Shown here: positions 31,823 through 42,047 of the stretch, piece by piece | Position numbering within the stretch: position 1 is the first letter of the stretch | Layout: each line of letters opens with the position of its first letter | Origin: Streptomyces longisporoflavus | GTDB lineage: Bacteria > Actinomycetota > Actinomycetes > Streptomycetales > Streptomycetaceae | NCBI RefSeq assembly: GCF_014649775.1 | Contig: NZ_BMTR01000002.1 | Span: 372,001 to 436,000 of the forward strand | Reading direction: 5' to 3' | Length of the DNA: 64,000 bases | The notes under the pieces: generated by a model | Seen by the model: the letters and a program-made list of their open reading frames with translations, nothing else | Told to the model about the DNA's origin: nothing | Databases searched by the model: none | Translations under genes and position numbers: made by a program

Positions 31823-33359
31823 TCAGTACGGCGCTCCCCGAGCGGCTGCGGCGCCGGGCGAGCCGGTGGAAGGCCTTGGGCGCGCGCTGCGGCGGGGGCA
31901 GCGCGCCGGCGACCGCGTCGGCCAGGAGCGTGGTGATCGTCTCGGCGGCGCAGGTGCGGTTGGCGCCGATGCCGCCGCTGGGGCCCCGCTTGATCCAGCC
32001 CACGACGTAGGTCCCCGGCCGTCCGGTCACCCTGCCGCCCTCGTGCGGGACGGTGCCGGTGGTCTCGTCGAAGGGCAGCCCGGCGACCGGCACCCCGCGG
32101 TAGCCGATCGCGCGCAGCACCATGTCCGCCCGTATCGTCCGCTCCCCCGACGCCTCCACGACGCGCACGCCGCGGACGGCTTCCTCGCCGACCATCTCCA
32201 CGGGGGCGGAGTGGAAGCGGAGCACGATGCGCCGTCCCGGAGCGGGCGGTTCGGACCAGTCGACGCGGGCGCGCGTCACGTCTCGCAGGAGCGCCGCTCT
32301 CCCCTTCGGATCGGTCGTCGGGTCCGCCTCGTCGATGGCCGCCGCGACCCGCGGGTCATGGTCGTCGACGACCAGGTCCATGCCCGGCACGTGCGCGAGC
32401 GCGAGCAGTTCGGACTTGGTGTACGCGGCGTCCTCGGGGCCTCGGCGTCCCAGCAGGACCACTTCGCGCACGTTGCCGGCGCGCAGCGCCTTCAGCGCGT
32501 GGTCGGCGATGTCGGTGCGGGCGAGGCTGTCGGGGTCGGCGAGCAGGATGCGGGCGACGTCGAGGGCGACGTTGCCGTTGCCGACGACGACCACGCGCTC
32601 GGCGGACAGGTCGATCGCGTCCGGCGCCTCCTCCGGGTGGCCGTTGTACCAGGCGACGAAGGACCGTGCGGAGATGTTGCCCGGCAGCTCCTCGCCCGGC
32701 ACGGACAGCGTGCGGTCGGCCGATGCGCCCACGGCGTAGATGACCGCGTCGTGGTGTGCGGCCAGCTCCTGCGCGGTGACGTCGGCGCCCACGTCGAGAC
32801 CGAGGTGCATGCGCACCCGCGGGTGTGTGTGGAAGCGGGCGAAGGTGTCGCCGACCTTCTTGGTGGCGGGGTGGTCGGGTGCCACGCCGAAGCGTACGAG
32901 GCCGCCGGTCTGCGGCAGCCTGTCGATCAGGGTCACTTCGGCGCTGGTGTGCAGGAGCAGGTCCTGGACCGCGTACATCCCGGCCGGTCCGGTGCCGACG
33001 ACGGCGACCTTGAGCGGTGCGAAGTCCGAGGGCAGGACCCGCGGGAAGGACGGCTCGTCCCAGGCGTGGAAGTTCGGTCCGTCCGGGGCCGGTTCGGGTT
33101 CCCGGTCCGCGAAGTACGCCGCGTTGATCTCCGCGTACTCCTGCTGCGCGACGGGCAGGCTGTCCACCGGGAAGATCGCCTCGACCGGGCAGGCGTCGGC
33201 GCAGGCGCCGCAGCCTATGCAGGTCGCCGGGTCTATGTGCAGCATCTCCGTACTGCCGAACGCCCGTTCCTGCGGCGTCGGGTGGATGCAGTTGACCGGG
33301 CACACGGCCACGCATGTGGCGTCGTTGCAGCAGGTCTGGGTGATGGCGTAGGAGGTCAT
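31815..33359 (-). CDS. fprB: Ferredoxin / ferredoxin-NADP reductase fusion (FprB type)
   Basis: A 514-residue fusion. Residues 1-80 are a 7Fe/2x4Fe ferredoxin: CCNDATCVAVCPVNC and CIGCGACADACPVEA. From about residue 115 comes a glutathione-reductase-like flavoprotein with an FAD GxGxxG (VVGTGPAGMYAV), the NADP GxGxxA-like motif (VVGNGNVALDVARIL) and the C-terminal ATG-like box (GWIKRGPSGGIG). It passes electrons between NADPH and ferredoxin in one chain. It lies 134 bp from, and on the same strand as, the AurF-like gene, for which it is an obvious electron donor. It is a paralogue of the fprA gene at 45168-46532. Confidence 0.92.
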   Translation of the reverse strand: MTSYAITQTCCNDATCVAVCPVNCIHPTPQERAFGSTEMLHIDPATCIGCGACADACPVEAIFPVDSLPVAQQEYAEINAAYFADREPEPAPDGPNFHAWDEPSFPRVLPSDFAPLKVAVVGTGPAGMYAVQDLLLHTSAEVTLIDRLPQTGGLVRFGVAPDHPATKKVGDTFARFHTHPRVRMHLGLDVGADVTAQELAAHHDAVIYAVGASADRTLSVPGEELPGNISARSFVAWYNGHPEEAPDAIDLSAERVVVVGNGNVALDVARILLADPDSLARTDIADHALKALRAGNVREVVLLGRRGPEDAAYTKSELLALAHVPGMDLVVDDHDPRVAAAIDEADPTTDPKGRAALLRDVTRARVDWSEPPAPGRRIVLRFHSAPVEMVGEEAVRGVRVVEASGERTIRADMVLRAIGYRGVPVAGLPFDETTGTVPHEGGRVTGRPGTYVVGWIKRGPSGGIGANRTCAAETITTLLADAVAGALPPPQRAPKAFHRLARRRSRSGSAVLSR

Positions 33360-33493
33360 GGCGTCGGCTCGACTCGCTCGGCTCGGATCGGCTGGTTCTC
33401 AGTCCGATCGGCTGGGATCAACTCACAACGGAACTGCTCGGGGCTGCTCGGGCTGCTCGACGAGGTTGTCCGGGCTGCTCGAAACGGTGTGGC

Positions 33494-34408
33494 TCAGATG
33501 AGGTTGGCGCGCTTGTAGAAAGCAAGGGCCGGCTTGGTGAGCAGGCGCGAGGAGGCCAGGAACTCCATGAGGCCCGAGCAACTGGACCGCATCATGGACT
33601 TGTGGTGCTCGTTGTTCTTCGCCTCCGCCAGGGCGCGCTTCTCGTCGAGCCCCGCGTTCGCGTACACCTTGGGGTTCACCATGCTGGTGACGATGTAGTA
33701 CGACGCGATGGCGACGACGAACGCGTTGATCTGGCGGCGCAGCGGGCCCGCCCCGGAGAGGCGCTTGGTCGTCTGGTCGCGGGCGAACTTCATGTGCCGC
33801 GATTCCTCGACGACGTGGATGTTGTTGATCGTGCGGACGAACGGCACGACGCGCTCGTCGCGCATCCAGTCGCGCTGCATGACGTCGAGGACCTCTTCGG
33901 CCACCAGGATCGCGGCGTAGGCCGCCTCTCCGAAGGCCACCGTCTTGAAGGCCCGGCCGAGCTCCATCGCGAACCGCTTGGGCCGGTAGGCGGGCGCGCC
34001 CAGCTTCCGCGCACCGCGGGCGAACATGATCGAGTGCCGGCACTCCTCGGCTATCTCGGTGAGCGCCCACTGCACTTCGTCGCTGGCCGGATCCTTCATG
34101 TACACGTCGCGCAGCACCATTTGCTGGAGGATCATCTCGAACCAGATCCCGGTGCTGGCCACCGAGGCGGCTTCCTGCCGCGTCAGCTCCTTGCGCTGCG
34201 CTTCGGTGAGCTCCTGCCAGTAGGCCGTGCCGTACAGGGAGCACCATTCCGGGCTCGCGCCGTGGAAGTCCCGGTCGAGAGGGGTGTCCCAGTCCACTTC
34301 GGTGGCCGGGTCATAGGCGAGTTCGGCGGCGGAGTCGAGCAACCGCCGGGCGACGTCGTCTTCTTGGGGGTGGTTCTGCGATGCCGGCCGAACAGTGCTG
34401 CTTGCCAT
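33494..34408 (-). CDS. AurF-like diiron oxygenase
   Basis: A 304-residue helical protein of the p-aminobenzoate N-oxygenase (AurF) family. Two E-E-x-x-H-type iron motifs are visible, EIAEECRHSIMF and HVVEESRHMKFA, and additional acidic ligands lie in helices before each (for example GIWFEMILQ and AILVAEEVLD). Such enzymes use O2 and electrons to oxidise amines or hydroxylate. AGGAG lies 7 nt before the ATG. The fprB-type fusion behind it could supply reducing power. A perfect 15-bp inverted repeat about 80 nt upstream looks like its operator. Confidence 0.88.
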   Translation of the reverse strand: MASSTVRPASQNHPQEDDVARRLLDSAAELAYDPATEVDWDTPLDRDFHGASPEWCSLYGTAYWQELTEAQRKELTRQEAASVASTGIWFEMILQQMVLRDVYMKDPASDEVQWALTEIAEECRHSIMFARGARKLGAPAYRPKRFAMELGRAFKTVAFGEAAYAAILVAEEVLDVMQRDWMRDERVVPFVRTINNIHVVEESRHMKFARDQTTKRLSGAGPLRRQINAFVVAIASYYIVTSMVNPKVYANAGLDEKRALAEAKNNEHHKSMMRSSCSGLMEFLASSRLLTKPALAFYKRANLI

Positions 34409-34487
34409 GCTGCGGCTCCTTGACTCTGATGCGTACGTTCTCTTGTTCGCTCAGGCAACGGACCGGGGCGCCGTTCCGCAACGCGCC

Positions 34488-34528
34488 GCGGCCCGCTTGT
34501 TAGACAGACGGTATAACAAGCGGGCCGC
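34488..34528. promoter_or_regulatory. Perfect 15-bp inverted repeat with 11-nt spacer
   Basis: GCGGCCCGCTTGTTA (34488-34502) and TAACAAGCGGGCCGC (34514-34528) are exact reverse complements around an 11-nt spacer. The site lies 80 nt upstream of the AurF-like start. The TTGTTA/TAACAA centre resembles TetR-family operators. It could also be a hairpin, but no gene ends nearby. Confidence 0.6.
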
Positions 34529-34565
34529 CGAGCCTACCCCCGAGTAAGAACCGAATGCGCGCAAG

Positions 34566-34695
34566 TTCTTGCAGCAAGGCACCCGTGCAGGTCGCGCCGA
34601 CCGCGTACACCCGTTGGACACCGAATCCGCGAATCTTGCCCGCCGCGAAGGCCACGAAAGCCGCATCGGGAACGGGTAGTTGAAATATCTTGCAG
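34566..34695 (+). promoter_or_regulatory. Repeated TCTTGCAG elements before amylase promoter
   Basis: TTCTTGCAG at 34566-34574 (within the inverted repeat CTTGCAGCAAG, 34568-34578) and ATCTTGCAG at 34687-34695 flank the region just upstream of the amylase -35. CTTGCAG-type repeats are known in Streptomyces amylase and chitinase promoters, where they mediate carbon-source control; here that role is inferred. Confidence 0.5.
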
Positions 34696-34701
34696 AAATC
34701 A

Positions 34702-34730
34702 TTGACGCGTACATGCGCGGACGGCAGGCT
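34702..34730 (+). promoter_or_regulatory. Amylase promoter, TTGACG-N17-CAGGCT
   Basis: TTGACG (34702-34707) and CAGGCT (34725-34730) are separated by exactly 17 nt, a strong match to the housekeeping sigma consensus of streptomycetes. The predicted start of transcription is near 34737, leaving a leader of about 82 nt before the ATG at 34819. Confidence 0.65.
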
Positions 34731-34818
34731 CCGACTCGGAATCCCCCCACGGCAGCCTCCCCCACGAGCCGCTGCCCTTCTCGGGCACAGCTGTGCCCGG
34801 TCCCGAAGGAGCCGCACC

Positions 34819-36198
<1,380 letters not shown>

Positions 36199-36228
36199 GG
36201 CTGCGCAAGGCGGAACACCGGGCGGCGT

Positions 36229-36266
36229 GGCGACCCGGCGGCAAGCTCCTCGTCCGTCGGGTCGCC
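36229..36266. terminator. Hairpin between amylase and TetR genes
   Basis: GGCGACCCG (36229-36237) and CGGGTCGCC (36258-36266) form a perfect 9-bp stem around a 20-nt loop, in the 103-bp gap between the convergent amylase and TetR genes. Confidence 0.45.
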
Positions 36267-36301
36267 CGTCACGTCGAAATAGGCGCGGGTGACGGAACGG
36301 C

Positions 36302-36853
36302 TTACCGGTTGGCCAGCAACTGGGCGGCGCCGAGACGGGCTTGGCGCGCGGCTTCAGGTGACCCCGATATCGCGGCCGTGGTCATCGCCCCCTCCGCCAG
36401 CAGGACCAACGTGCCGACAGTCTGCCCGGAATGGCCCGCGGCGGCCACAAGGCCCGCCATGTAATCGTGGAAGGCGCCCTTGTGCGCACGGACGGCGTCG
36501 GCCACCGCAGGGTCCACGGCACCGAGTTCGCCGAAGGAGTTGATGAAGGCGCAGCCCCGGAAGTCCGGCTCGGAGAACCACTCGTACAGCCAGTCGTAGA
36601 CCGCGAGGACCCGCTCGACCCCGTCCGGTCTGCTCTGCGCGTACTCGGCGAGCCTGGCCCGCCAGCGGCGGTCACGCCGCTCCAGGCAGGCGAGGACCAG
36701 TTCCGATTTCGAGGGGTAGAGCTGGTACAGCCGCTTGAGCGAGACGCCCGACGCGGCACGCACCTGGTCCATGCCCACGGCTTGGATCCCGCGCTCGTAG
36801 AAGAGCGCCTCGGCGGCGTCGAGCAGCCTGGCTTCCGCTTCGGCGCGATCCAT
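36302..36853 (-). CDS. TetR family regulator
   Basis: A 183-residue TetR protein. The N-terminal HTH is clear: LLDAAEALFYERGIQAVGMDQVRAASGVSLKRLYQLYPSKSELV. The C-terminal ligand domain contains CAFINSFGELG, typical of the subgroup with a TetR_C_33-like domain. It is divergent from the DUF1348 gene. Three GAGAACG-N2-CGTTCTC palindromes fill the gap between them, so it very probably represses itself and that gene. Confidence 0.9.
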   Translation of the reverse strand: MDRAEAEARLLDAAEALFYERGIQAVGMDQVRAASGVSLKRLYQLYPSKSELVLACLERRDRRWRARLAEYAQSRPDGVERVLAVYDWLYEWFSEPDFRGCAFINSFGELGAVDPAVADAVRAHKGAFHDYMAGLVAAAGHSGQTVGTLVLLAEGAMTTAAISGSPEAARQARLGAAQLLANR

Positions 36854-36870
36854 GACGGCTCCAAGTAGAC

Positions 36871-36979
36871 GAGAACGGTCGTTCTCCGACCTTACTACGC
36901 TGCGGCGGACACCCGCACCCTTGCGCGAGAACGCACGTTCTCCTATCGTCGGCACCCTCGGCGGAGAACGACCGTTCTC
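36871..36979. promoter_or_regulatory. Three GAGAACG-N2-CGTTCTC palindromes
   Basis: The 16-bp palindromes are at 36871-36886 (central GT), 36927-36942 (central CA) and 36964-36979 (central AC). Their centres are 56 and 37 bp apart. All lie between the divergent TetR and DUF1348 starts and are the expected form of a TetR operator. Confidence 0.75.
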
Positions 36980-37023
36980 ACAGCATGCGGCCTCCGCATC
37001 GCCGCAACGTTCAGGAGAGAGCC

Positions 37024-37492
37024 ATGACCGAACGACCCCCCCGTTCCGCCGTTCACCCGCGAGACCGCGGCCGAGAAGGTCCGCCTCGCCGAGGACGGCT
37101 GGAACAGCCGCGATCCCCACAAGGTGGCCCTCGCCTACACCAAGGACTCCCGCTGGCGGAACCGCGCCGAGTTCGTGACCGGCCGCGAGGCCATCGTCGC
37201 CTTCCTGTCCCGCAAGTGGGACCGGGAGCTCGACTACCGCCTCATCAAGGAGCTGTGGGCGCACGACGACAACCGCATCGCGGTGCGCTTCGCCTATGAG
37301 TGGCACGACGACTCCGGCCACTGGTACCGCTCGTACGGCAACGAGAACTGGGAGTTCGACGCCGACGGCCTCATGCGCGTCCGGCACGCGTCCATCAACG
37401 ACCTGCCCATCCGGGAATCCGACCGCAAGTACCACTGGCCGCTCGGCCGCCGCCCCGACGACCACCCCGGCCTCAGCGACCTGGGCCTGTGA
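37024..37492 (+). pseudogene. DUF1348 (NTF2/SnoaL-like) gene with apparent frameshift
   Basis: The ATG at 37024 (after AGGAGAG) opens a frame that does not match the family. From about codon 6 the DUF1348 sequence continues in the next frame through [31 protein letters not shown] style residues to [21 protein letters not shown] and [12 protein letters not shown], ending at 37492. The break lies at a run of seven C (37036-37042); six C would restore a 155-residue protein. Either the run was mis-sequenced or the gene is really broken. A GTG at 37124 could give a truncated 122-residue product. The family is NTF2-like and of unknown substrate; it is divergently controlled by TetR. Confidence 0.75.
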
Positions 37493-38714
37493 CTCCCGCG
37501 TCCGCCCTGATCGATGTCCAGCGGCCGATGAGGAGCGGCAGCAGCGCGCACTGCACGGCCACGGCCACCCAGAACAGGCCCGCGCCGCCCGTGCGTTCGG
37601 CCAGCTGATAGCCCTCACCGCCGGCGACTCCGCTGACGAAGGCGCCGATTCCGGCCGCCAGCCGTTGATGGCCGAAGACGACCGCCGGCGCACGGGGCGA
37701 TCGGGCGAGAGCCTCCAGGTCGTTCTTCAGGAACAGGACGATCTCCCCGAGGCAGACGAGCAGCGCCCCCGCCAGGAGCGCGGCGTGGTTCCCGACGGCG
37801 AGCGTGGCCATGCCCGCCGCCATCGCGCCGAACCCCCACCACAGGGCCCGGGCGTAGGGCAGGCGCGCGATCCGGTCCGCGAGGAGAGGCTGGGCGATCA
37901 CGAGCAGCAGGGCGTAGAGCGCGAGGACCAGGCCGTAGTACGTCGTCGATGTGCGGGGCACCGCGTACAGGGCGAGGTAGTGCTGGAAGAACATGAAGAC
38001 GTACAGGCTCAGCGCGGTGGTCACGAAGGGGAGCACGGCGAGGCGGCCGGTGAACGCCTTCGCGCGGCTCGGTGGTGCTTGACTCCGGCCAGCGCCGACG
38101 GCCTGTCCGCCGACGGAGCTCTCCCCGGGCAGGAACGCATGGCCCACGGTGATCGCCGCGAACAGCGCGGTGACCGCGGTGAAGAGTCCGGCCGATGCGC
38201 TCAGGACGAAGGGCGCTGCCGCCAGCGGGCCCAGGGCGATGCCCGCGTTCAGCGCGGAGCCGCTCGCGGACAGCAGCAGCGGGCGCTGCCCCTCGTCCAC
38301 CCTGTGGATCAAGTAGGCCTTGTTCGCGGGCAGATAGAGCGCGGCGCCCGCGGAGACCAGGAAGAGCGCGAAGACCGCGGCGGCGGGGTGGCGCAGACCG
38401 GGCAGAAAGCAGCCGAACCCGGCCGTGCGGATCACCAGGGCGAGCAGCATCGTGCGCCGCAGTCCGATGCGCTCGGCGACCGCGCCGCCCACCACCCCGC
38501 CGGAGAACTGCACGAGAGAGGCCACGGCCAGTACGACCCCGACCGCGCCGAGCCCCATGCCGAGCCGCTCGTGGAACAGCACCGCCATGAAGGGCAGGAC
38601 GGCGAAGCTGCCCAGCGGGATCAGGAACGACCCGGCGAGCAGGAAACGTTGCGGCCCGGTGAGCCGCGCGAGGCCGGACCGCAGCCGCCCGCGCGGCGTG
38701 ACCGGCAGCGTCAC
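37473..38714 (-). CDS. MFS transporter, last gene of metallophore-like operon
   Basis: A 413-residue major facilitator with 12 hydrophobic segments; the motif A region reads [15 protein letters not shown]. The GTG start lies inside the stop of the ATP-grasp gene (GTGA, 38711-38714), so it is translated in step with the biosynthetic genes. The most natural role is export of the molecule made by the PLP enzyme and ATP-grasp ligase. Its 3' end overlaps the DUF1348 frame by 20 bp. Confidence 0.87.
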   Translation of the reverse strand: MTLPVTPRGRLRSGLARLTGPQRFLLAGSFLIPLGSFAVLPFMAVLFHERLGMGLGAVGVVLAVASLVQFSGGVVGGAVAERIGLRRTMLLALVIRTAGFGCFLPGLRHPAAAVFALFLVSAGAALYLPANKAYLIHRVDEGQRPLLLSASGSALNAGIALGPLAAAPFVLSASAGLFTAVTALFAAITVGHAFLPGESSVGGQAVGAGRSQAPPSRAKAFTGRLAVLPFVTTALSLYVFMFFQHYLALYAVPRTSTTYYGLVLALYALLLVIAQPLLADRIARLPYARALWWGFGAMAAGMATLAVGNHAALLAGALLVCLGEIVLFLKNDLEALARSPRAPAVVFGHQRLAAGIGAFVSGVAGGEGYQLAERTGGAGLFWVAVAVQCALLPLLIGRWTSIRADAGVTGPGR

Positions 38715-39928
38715 CGGGGAGCGATGAGCGGCCGTATGCTCCCGGCGGCGCTGAGCGCGCGGTGCAGGGCGAGTTCCGCGGTCGCGCCCTCGGTCAGGAC
38801 GATGCCGGTGCAGCCTCGCTGATCGCTCGCGTGCTCCAGGCGGTCGCCGGGGGCCGCGGTGGGATACCACTCGGGCGAGCCGGGGAAGGCGGCAAGGCCC
38901 TCCACGCCGGTCCAGCCGGTGAGGGTGCCGGGCCGGTCGGGATAGACCAGGACGAAGCCGGAGGCGGGGCCGGTGGCGGCGGGTGCGTCGAGCAGGGCGG
39001 GGCGCAGGCCGAGCGCCACGGCGACCATCGCGTCGTACACGTTGACGCGCAGGGCGCGGCACAGCGCCTCGCCGACGAGGGCTCCCCCGATGCGCCGGTT
39101 GATCTCGACGAGCTCGGGTCCTTCGGCCGTCAGGACCAGCTCGACGTGCGCGAAGCCCTCCGTGTGACCCGCGGCCTCCAGGACGCGCCCCACCCAGTCC
39201 TGGAGACCCGCGAACTCAGGCTCCGGCAGACCGACGGGGAAAGCGGCGGCCTCCTCGCGCACCGAAGGCTCGGGAGACATCTGACGGCTGAGCACGCCCA
39301 GGAGCTTCGTCTCCCCCGCCCAGCTCAGCGTCTCCGCGCTGTAGACGGGCCCGGCGAAGAAGGGCTCCGCGAACAGCCGCCCGGAGAAGGTGCGTTGGGC
39401 TGCTTCGCGCAGAGCCACGTGCAGCTGCCGCTCGTCGCGGACCAGCCAGACGTTGCGCGACGAGGTGCCAGCGGAGTCCTTGATGACCACCGGCAGGCCG
39501 ATCTGCCGGAGCACCTCGCCGGCCGCCGAGGGCTCGGCCGGGATCGTTAGGGCGGGCCCGCGGCTCAGGTTCTTCTCGTGGAGGAGGTTGCGCACCCGGC
39601 TCTTGTCGCGCAGCAGTCGGACCGCGGCCGGGTCGGGTCCCGGCAGGTGGAGCCCGGCGGCCAGGTCCGCGCCCGGCACGCTCCAGGTGTCGGTGGTGTT
39701 GATGAGCCCCTTCAGGCCGGGGACGGCGGCCAGGGCCGCGGCGGACGCGGACGCGTCATGGGTGTCGACGTCGACGATGTCGAGTGCCCCCGGTGCCAGG
39801 CGCGCCAGCTCGTGCCGGTAGACGGACCGGTCGCCCGTGAGCAGGCAGAGCCGGTGCCCGGCGGCATCGGCCGCCTCCACCAGGCGTGCGAGGCCGAAGG
39901 TGAGTGCTTCCAGGGCGGCGATGGTCAC
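38711..39928 (-). CDS. ATP-grasp ligase
   Basis: A 405-residue protein. An N-terminal Rossmann-like domain (1-110) precedes an ATP-grasp domain with the Lys of LPVVIKDSAGTSSRNVWLV, the AEPFFAGPVYSAETLSW strand and the Mg-binding acidic pair in VELVLTAEGPELVEINRRIGG. It should join a carboxylate to an amine or other nucleophile through an acyl phosphate. Related ligases act in peptide-type natural products and in vibrioferrin synthesis (PvsA). AAGGAGGGG lies upstream of the GTG at 39928, which sits in the stop of the PLP gene. Confidence 0.88.
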   Translation of the reverse strand: MTIAALEALTFGLARLVEAADAAGHRLCLLTGDRSVYRHELARLAPGALDIVDVDTHDASASAAALAAVPGLKGLINTTDTWSVPGADLAAGLHLPGPDPAAVRLLRDKSRVRNLLHEKNLSRGPALTIPAEPSAAGEVLRQIGLPVVIKDSAGTSSRNVWLVRDERQLHVALREAAQRTFSGRLFAEPFFAGPVYSAETLSWAGETKLLGVLSRQMSPEPSVREEAAAFPVGLPEPEFAGLQDWVGRVLEAAGHTEGFAHVELVLTAEGPELVEINRRIGGALVGEALCRALRVNVYDAMVAVALGLRPALLDAPAATGPASGFVLVYPDRPGTLTGWTGVEGLAAFPGSPEWYPTAAPGDRLEHASDQRGCTGIVLTEGATAELALHRALSAAGSIRPLIAPR

Positions 39929-41043
39929 GAGGCCTTCCCCTCCTTGTCGTGCGTCTTCTCCATGTCGTGCGTCTTCGTGCGTGCGGCGGGCGTGGACGTC
40001 CTGGCGCGTACGTCGTAACCGCGCCGGTTCCACTCCATCGCCGACCACGGCGGGGCGAGCTCGGCCAGGTCCGTGATCTGGTGCGGTTTGAGGGTGCGTG
40101 GATCGAGCGCCTCCTCGTGGCGGGCGAAGACGCGCTCGGTGTAGCGGTGACCCGTGTCCGCGCCGATCACCAGGTGCGTCCGATCGGGGTTGCGGGCCGC
40201 TTCCCAGGCCGTGACGAGGTGGGCCGCACCGGTGGAGAGCCCCGCGAACACCGCGTGGGCGCGCAGCAGATCGACGGCCCCAGCCATGGCGTGGCGGAAG
40301 TCGACCCAGTGCAGGGTGTCGTACAGGGCGTGCCGGACGTTGTCGAAGGGGATCGAGCTGCCGATCCCGGCGATGATGGCTTCGGGGTCGCTGAAGTTCT
40401 CGCTGCCGAAGGTGACGCTGCCGAAGGGCTGCAGGCCAAGCAGGCGTATGTCCCGACCGCGTCGGCGCAGCGGCTGGACGAGACCGCCGGTGGAGGCGCC
40501 GGTGCCGACGGCGCCGACCACGGTCAGCGGTGCGTCGGGCAGCGCGCCGTCGACCAGCTCCGCGAACTCCTGGTAGCCGGCGTAGTGGACGGCGTCGTGG
40601 TACTGGCGCATCCAGTGCAGATCGCCGCGTTCGGCGAGGAGTTGACGCACGCGGCGCACGCGCCGCTCCTGGTCGAGCCGCAGGCTGTCCGACGGCGGCA
40701 TCTGGTCCACCGTGGCGCCGAGGATCTCCAACTGGGCGCGCATAGCGGCGTCGACGGTGGTGGAGGCGACGACGTGGCAGCCGAGGCCGTAGCGGTGGCA
40801 GGCCATGGCGAGGGCCAGGGCGTAGATGCCGCTGGAGCTGTCGACGAGGGTCTGGCCGGGGCGTACGGTGCCGCGGTCAAGCAGGGTGCGGACCGCGCCG
40901 AGCGCGGCGTACACCTTCATCGTCTCGAACCGTGCGAGGACGACGTTGTCGGAGAGCCGCAGCAGGTCGGGCGCCTTCATGGCGTCGGTGATGTGCCCGT
41001 GGACGGTGGCCGCGGGGGCTGCCGCGGTACGCAGGGGGGTCAC
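39925..41043 (-). CDS. Cysteine-synthase-like PLP enzyme
   Basis: A 372-residue fold-type II PLP enzyme. The Lys of RFETMKVYAALGAV is the Schiff-base candidate; DSSSGIYALALAMA replaces the usual TSGNTG loop, and AVGTGASTGGLVQPL is the phosphate-binding glycine loop. It is related to cysteine synthase and to SbnA of staphyloferrin B synthesis, which does a beta-replacement on O-phosphoserine. Here it probably makes a non-protein amino acid for the ATP-grasp ligase. The GTG start overlaps the stop of the substrate-binding protein gene (41040-41043). Confidence 0.87.
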   Translation of the reverse strand: MTPLRTAAAPAATVHGHITDAMKAPDLLRLSDNVVLARFETMKVYAALGAVRTLLDRGTVRPGQTLVDSSSGIYALALAMACHRYGLGCHVVASTTVDAAMRAQLEILGATVDQMPPSDSLRLDQERRVRRVRQLLAERGDLHWMRQYHDAVHYAGYQEFAELVDGALPDAPLTVVGAVGTGASTGGLVQPLRRRGRDIRLLGLQPFGSVTFGSENFSDPEAIIAGIGSSIPFDNVRHALYDTLHWVDFRHAMAGAVDLLRAHAVFAGLSTGAAHLVTAWEAARNPDRTHLVIGADTGHRYTERVFARHEEALDPRTLKPHQITDLAELAPPWSAMEWNRRGYDVRARTSTPAARTKTHDMEKTHDKEGKAS

Positions 41044-42047
41044 CGCCCGACCGACCGGAGGTAGCCGCCCAGGCGCTCGGCGCCCTTGACGTTGCGCGGT
41101 CCGCTGACGGCGTCGCCGTAGGACATCACGAAGAAGCGGTTTTCCTTGACGGCGGGGACCGACTTCAGGCCGGCCAGCGACTTCAGGTAGGCGATCTTGT
41201 CCTTGGCCGGTTGGTCCGCGTAATCGATGATGACGATGACCTCGGGCTTCGCCTTGATCACTGGCTCCCAGCCCACGGTCGTCCAGCCCTTGTCCAGGCC
41301 GTCGAAGACGTTGGTGGCGCCCGCGGCCTCGATGATGTCGTTCGGTGCGGCGTGGCGTCCGGCGGTGAAGGGCTGGTCGGTGCCCGAGTCGTAGACGAAG
41401 ACTCTGGCCGGGTCGCCCTTCTCGGGCCAGGTCTTCTTCAGGGCTGTGACGCGCTCCTTGAGGCCGGTGACGACCTTGTCGGCCCGCTTCTGCACGCCGA
41501 AGATCCGGCCCAGGTTGTCCAGGTCCGTGTAGAGCGCCTCCAGGGGGGTGACGTCGACGCTCTTGTCGCCGTAGTCCCAGCACGTCTCGGTGTGCAAGTA
41601 GCTGGCGGACCCGACCTTCTGAAGGAGGGCGGGCGTGATGCCGCGCTCTTCGCTGAAGCCGGAGTTCCATCCGGCGAGGACGAAGTCGGCCCTGGCGTCC
41701 ACGACGATCTCCCGGGTGATGCGCTCGGTGCCCAGGCGCTCCACGTCGGCGTAGTCCTCGCGCCAGGGCGAGCCCTTGACGGAGGGATCACCGAGCTTGT
41801 TCATGACGTAGCCGCGCATCCGGTCGGCGAGGCCGAGGGAGAACATCTTCTCGGCGCCGCTCACGTCGTAGGCCACCGGACGCTTCGGTCGGGTGTACGT
41901 GACGTCCTTGCCGCAGTTGGAGACGGTGACCGTCTGGGTCTTGTTCTTCGCCGCCGGCTCGACCTCGGCGCCGCAGCCGGTGGCCAGGAGTCCGGTCGTG
42001 AGCAGCGCGGCGGCCGCCAGGGCGCGGGGCAGCGGTAGTCGGATCAT
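41040..42047 (-). CDS. ABC transporter substrate-binding lipoprotein (FecB-like)
   Basis: A 335-residue lipoprotein with the lipobox LATGC (Cys near residue 25). It is a helical-backbone binding protein of the FecB/BtuF kind, as shown by RPVAYDVSGAEKMFSLGL near the start, a central helix, and VFDGLDKGWTTVGWEPVIKAKPEVIVI near the end. It should capture a metal complex outside the membrane and hand it to the FecCD permease. The ATG lies in the stop of the ATPase gene (ATGA, 42044-42047). Confidence 0.9.
   Translation of the reverse strand: MIRLPLPRALAAAALLTTGLLATGCGAEVEPAAKNKTQTVTVSNCGKDVTYTRPKRPVAYDVSGAEKMFSLGLADRMRGYVMNKLGDPSVKGSPWREDYADVERLGTERITREIVVDARADFVLAGWNSGFSEERGITPALLQKVGSASYLHTETCWDYGDKSVDVTPLEALYTDLDNLGRIFGVQKRADKVVTGLKERVTALKKTWPEKGDPARVFVYDSGTDQPFTAGRHAAPNDIIEAAGATNVFDGLDKGWTTVGWEPVIKAKPEVIVIIDYADQPAKDKIAYLKSLAGLKSVPAVKENRFFVMSYGDAVSGPRNVKGAERLGGYLRSVGR

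Noticed and set aside
33360..33493. Repeated GCTCGG/CTGCTCG units as a functional element
   Set aside because: The repeats are short, irregular and typical of GC-rich spacers; no pairing or reading frame supports a function.
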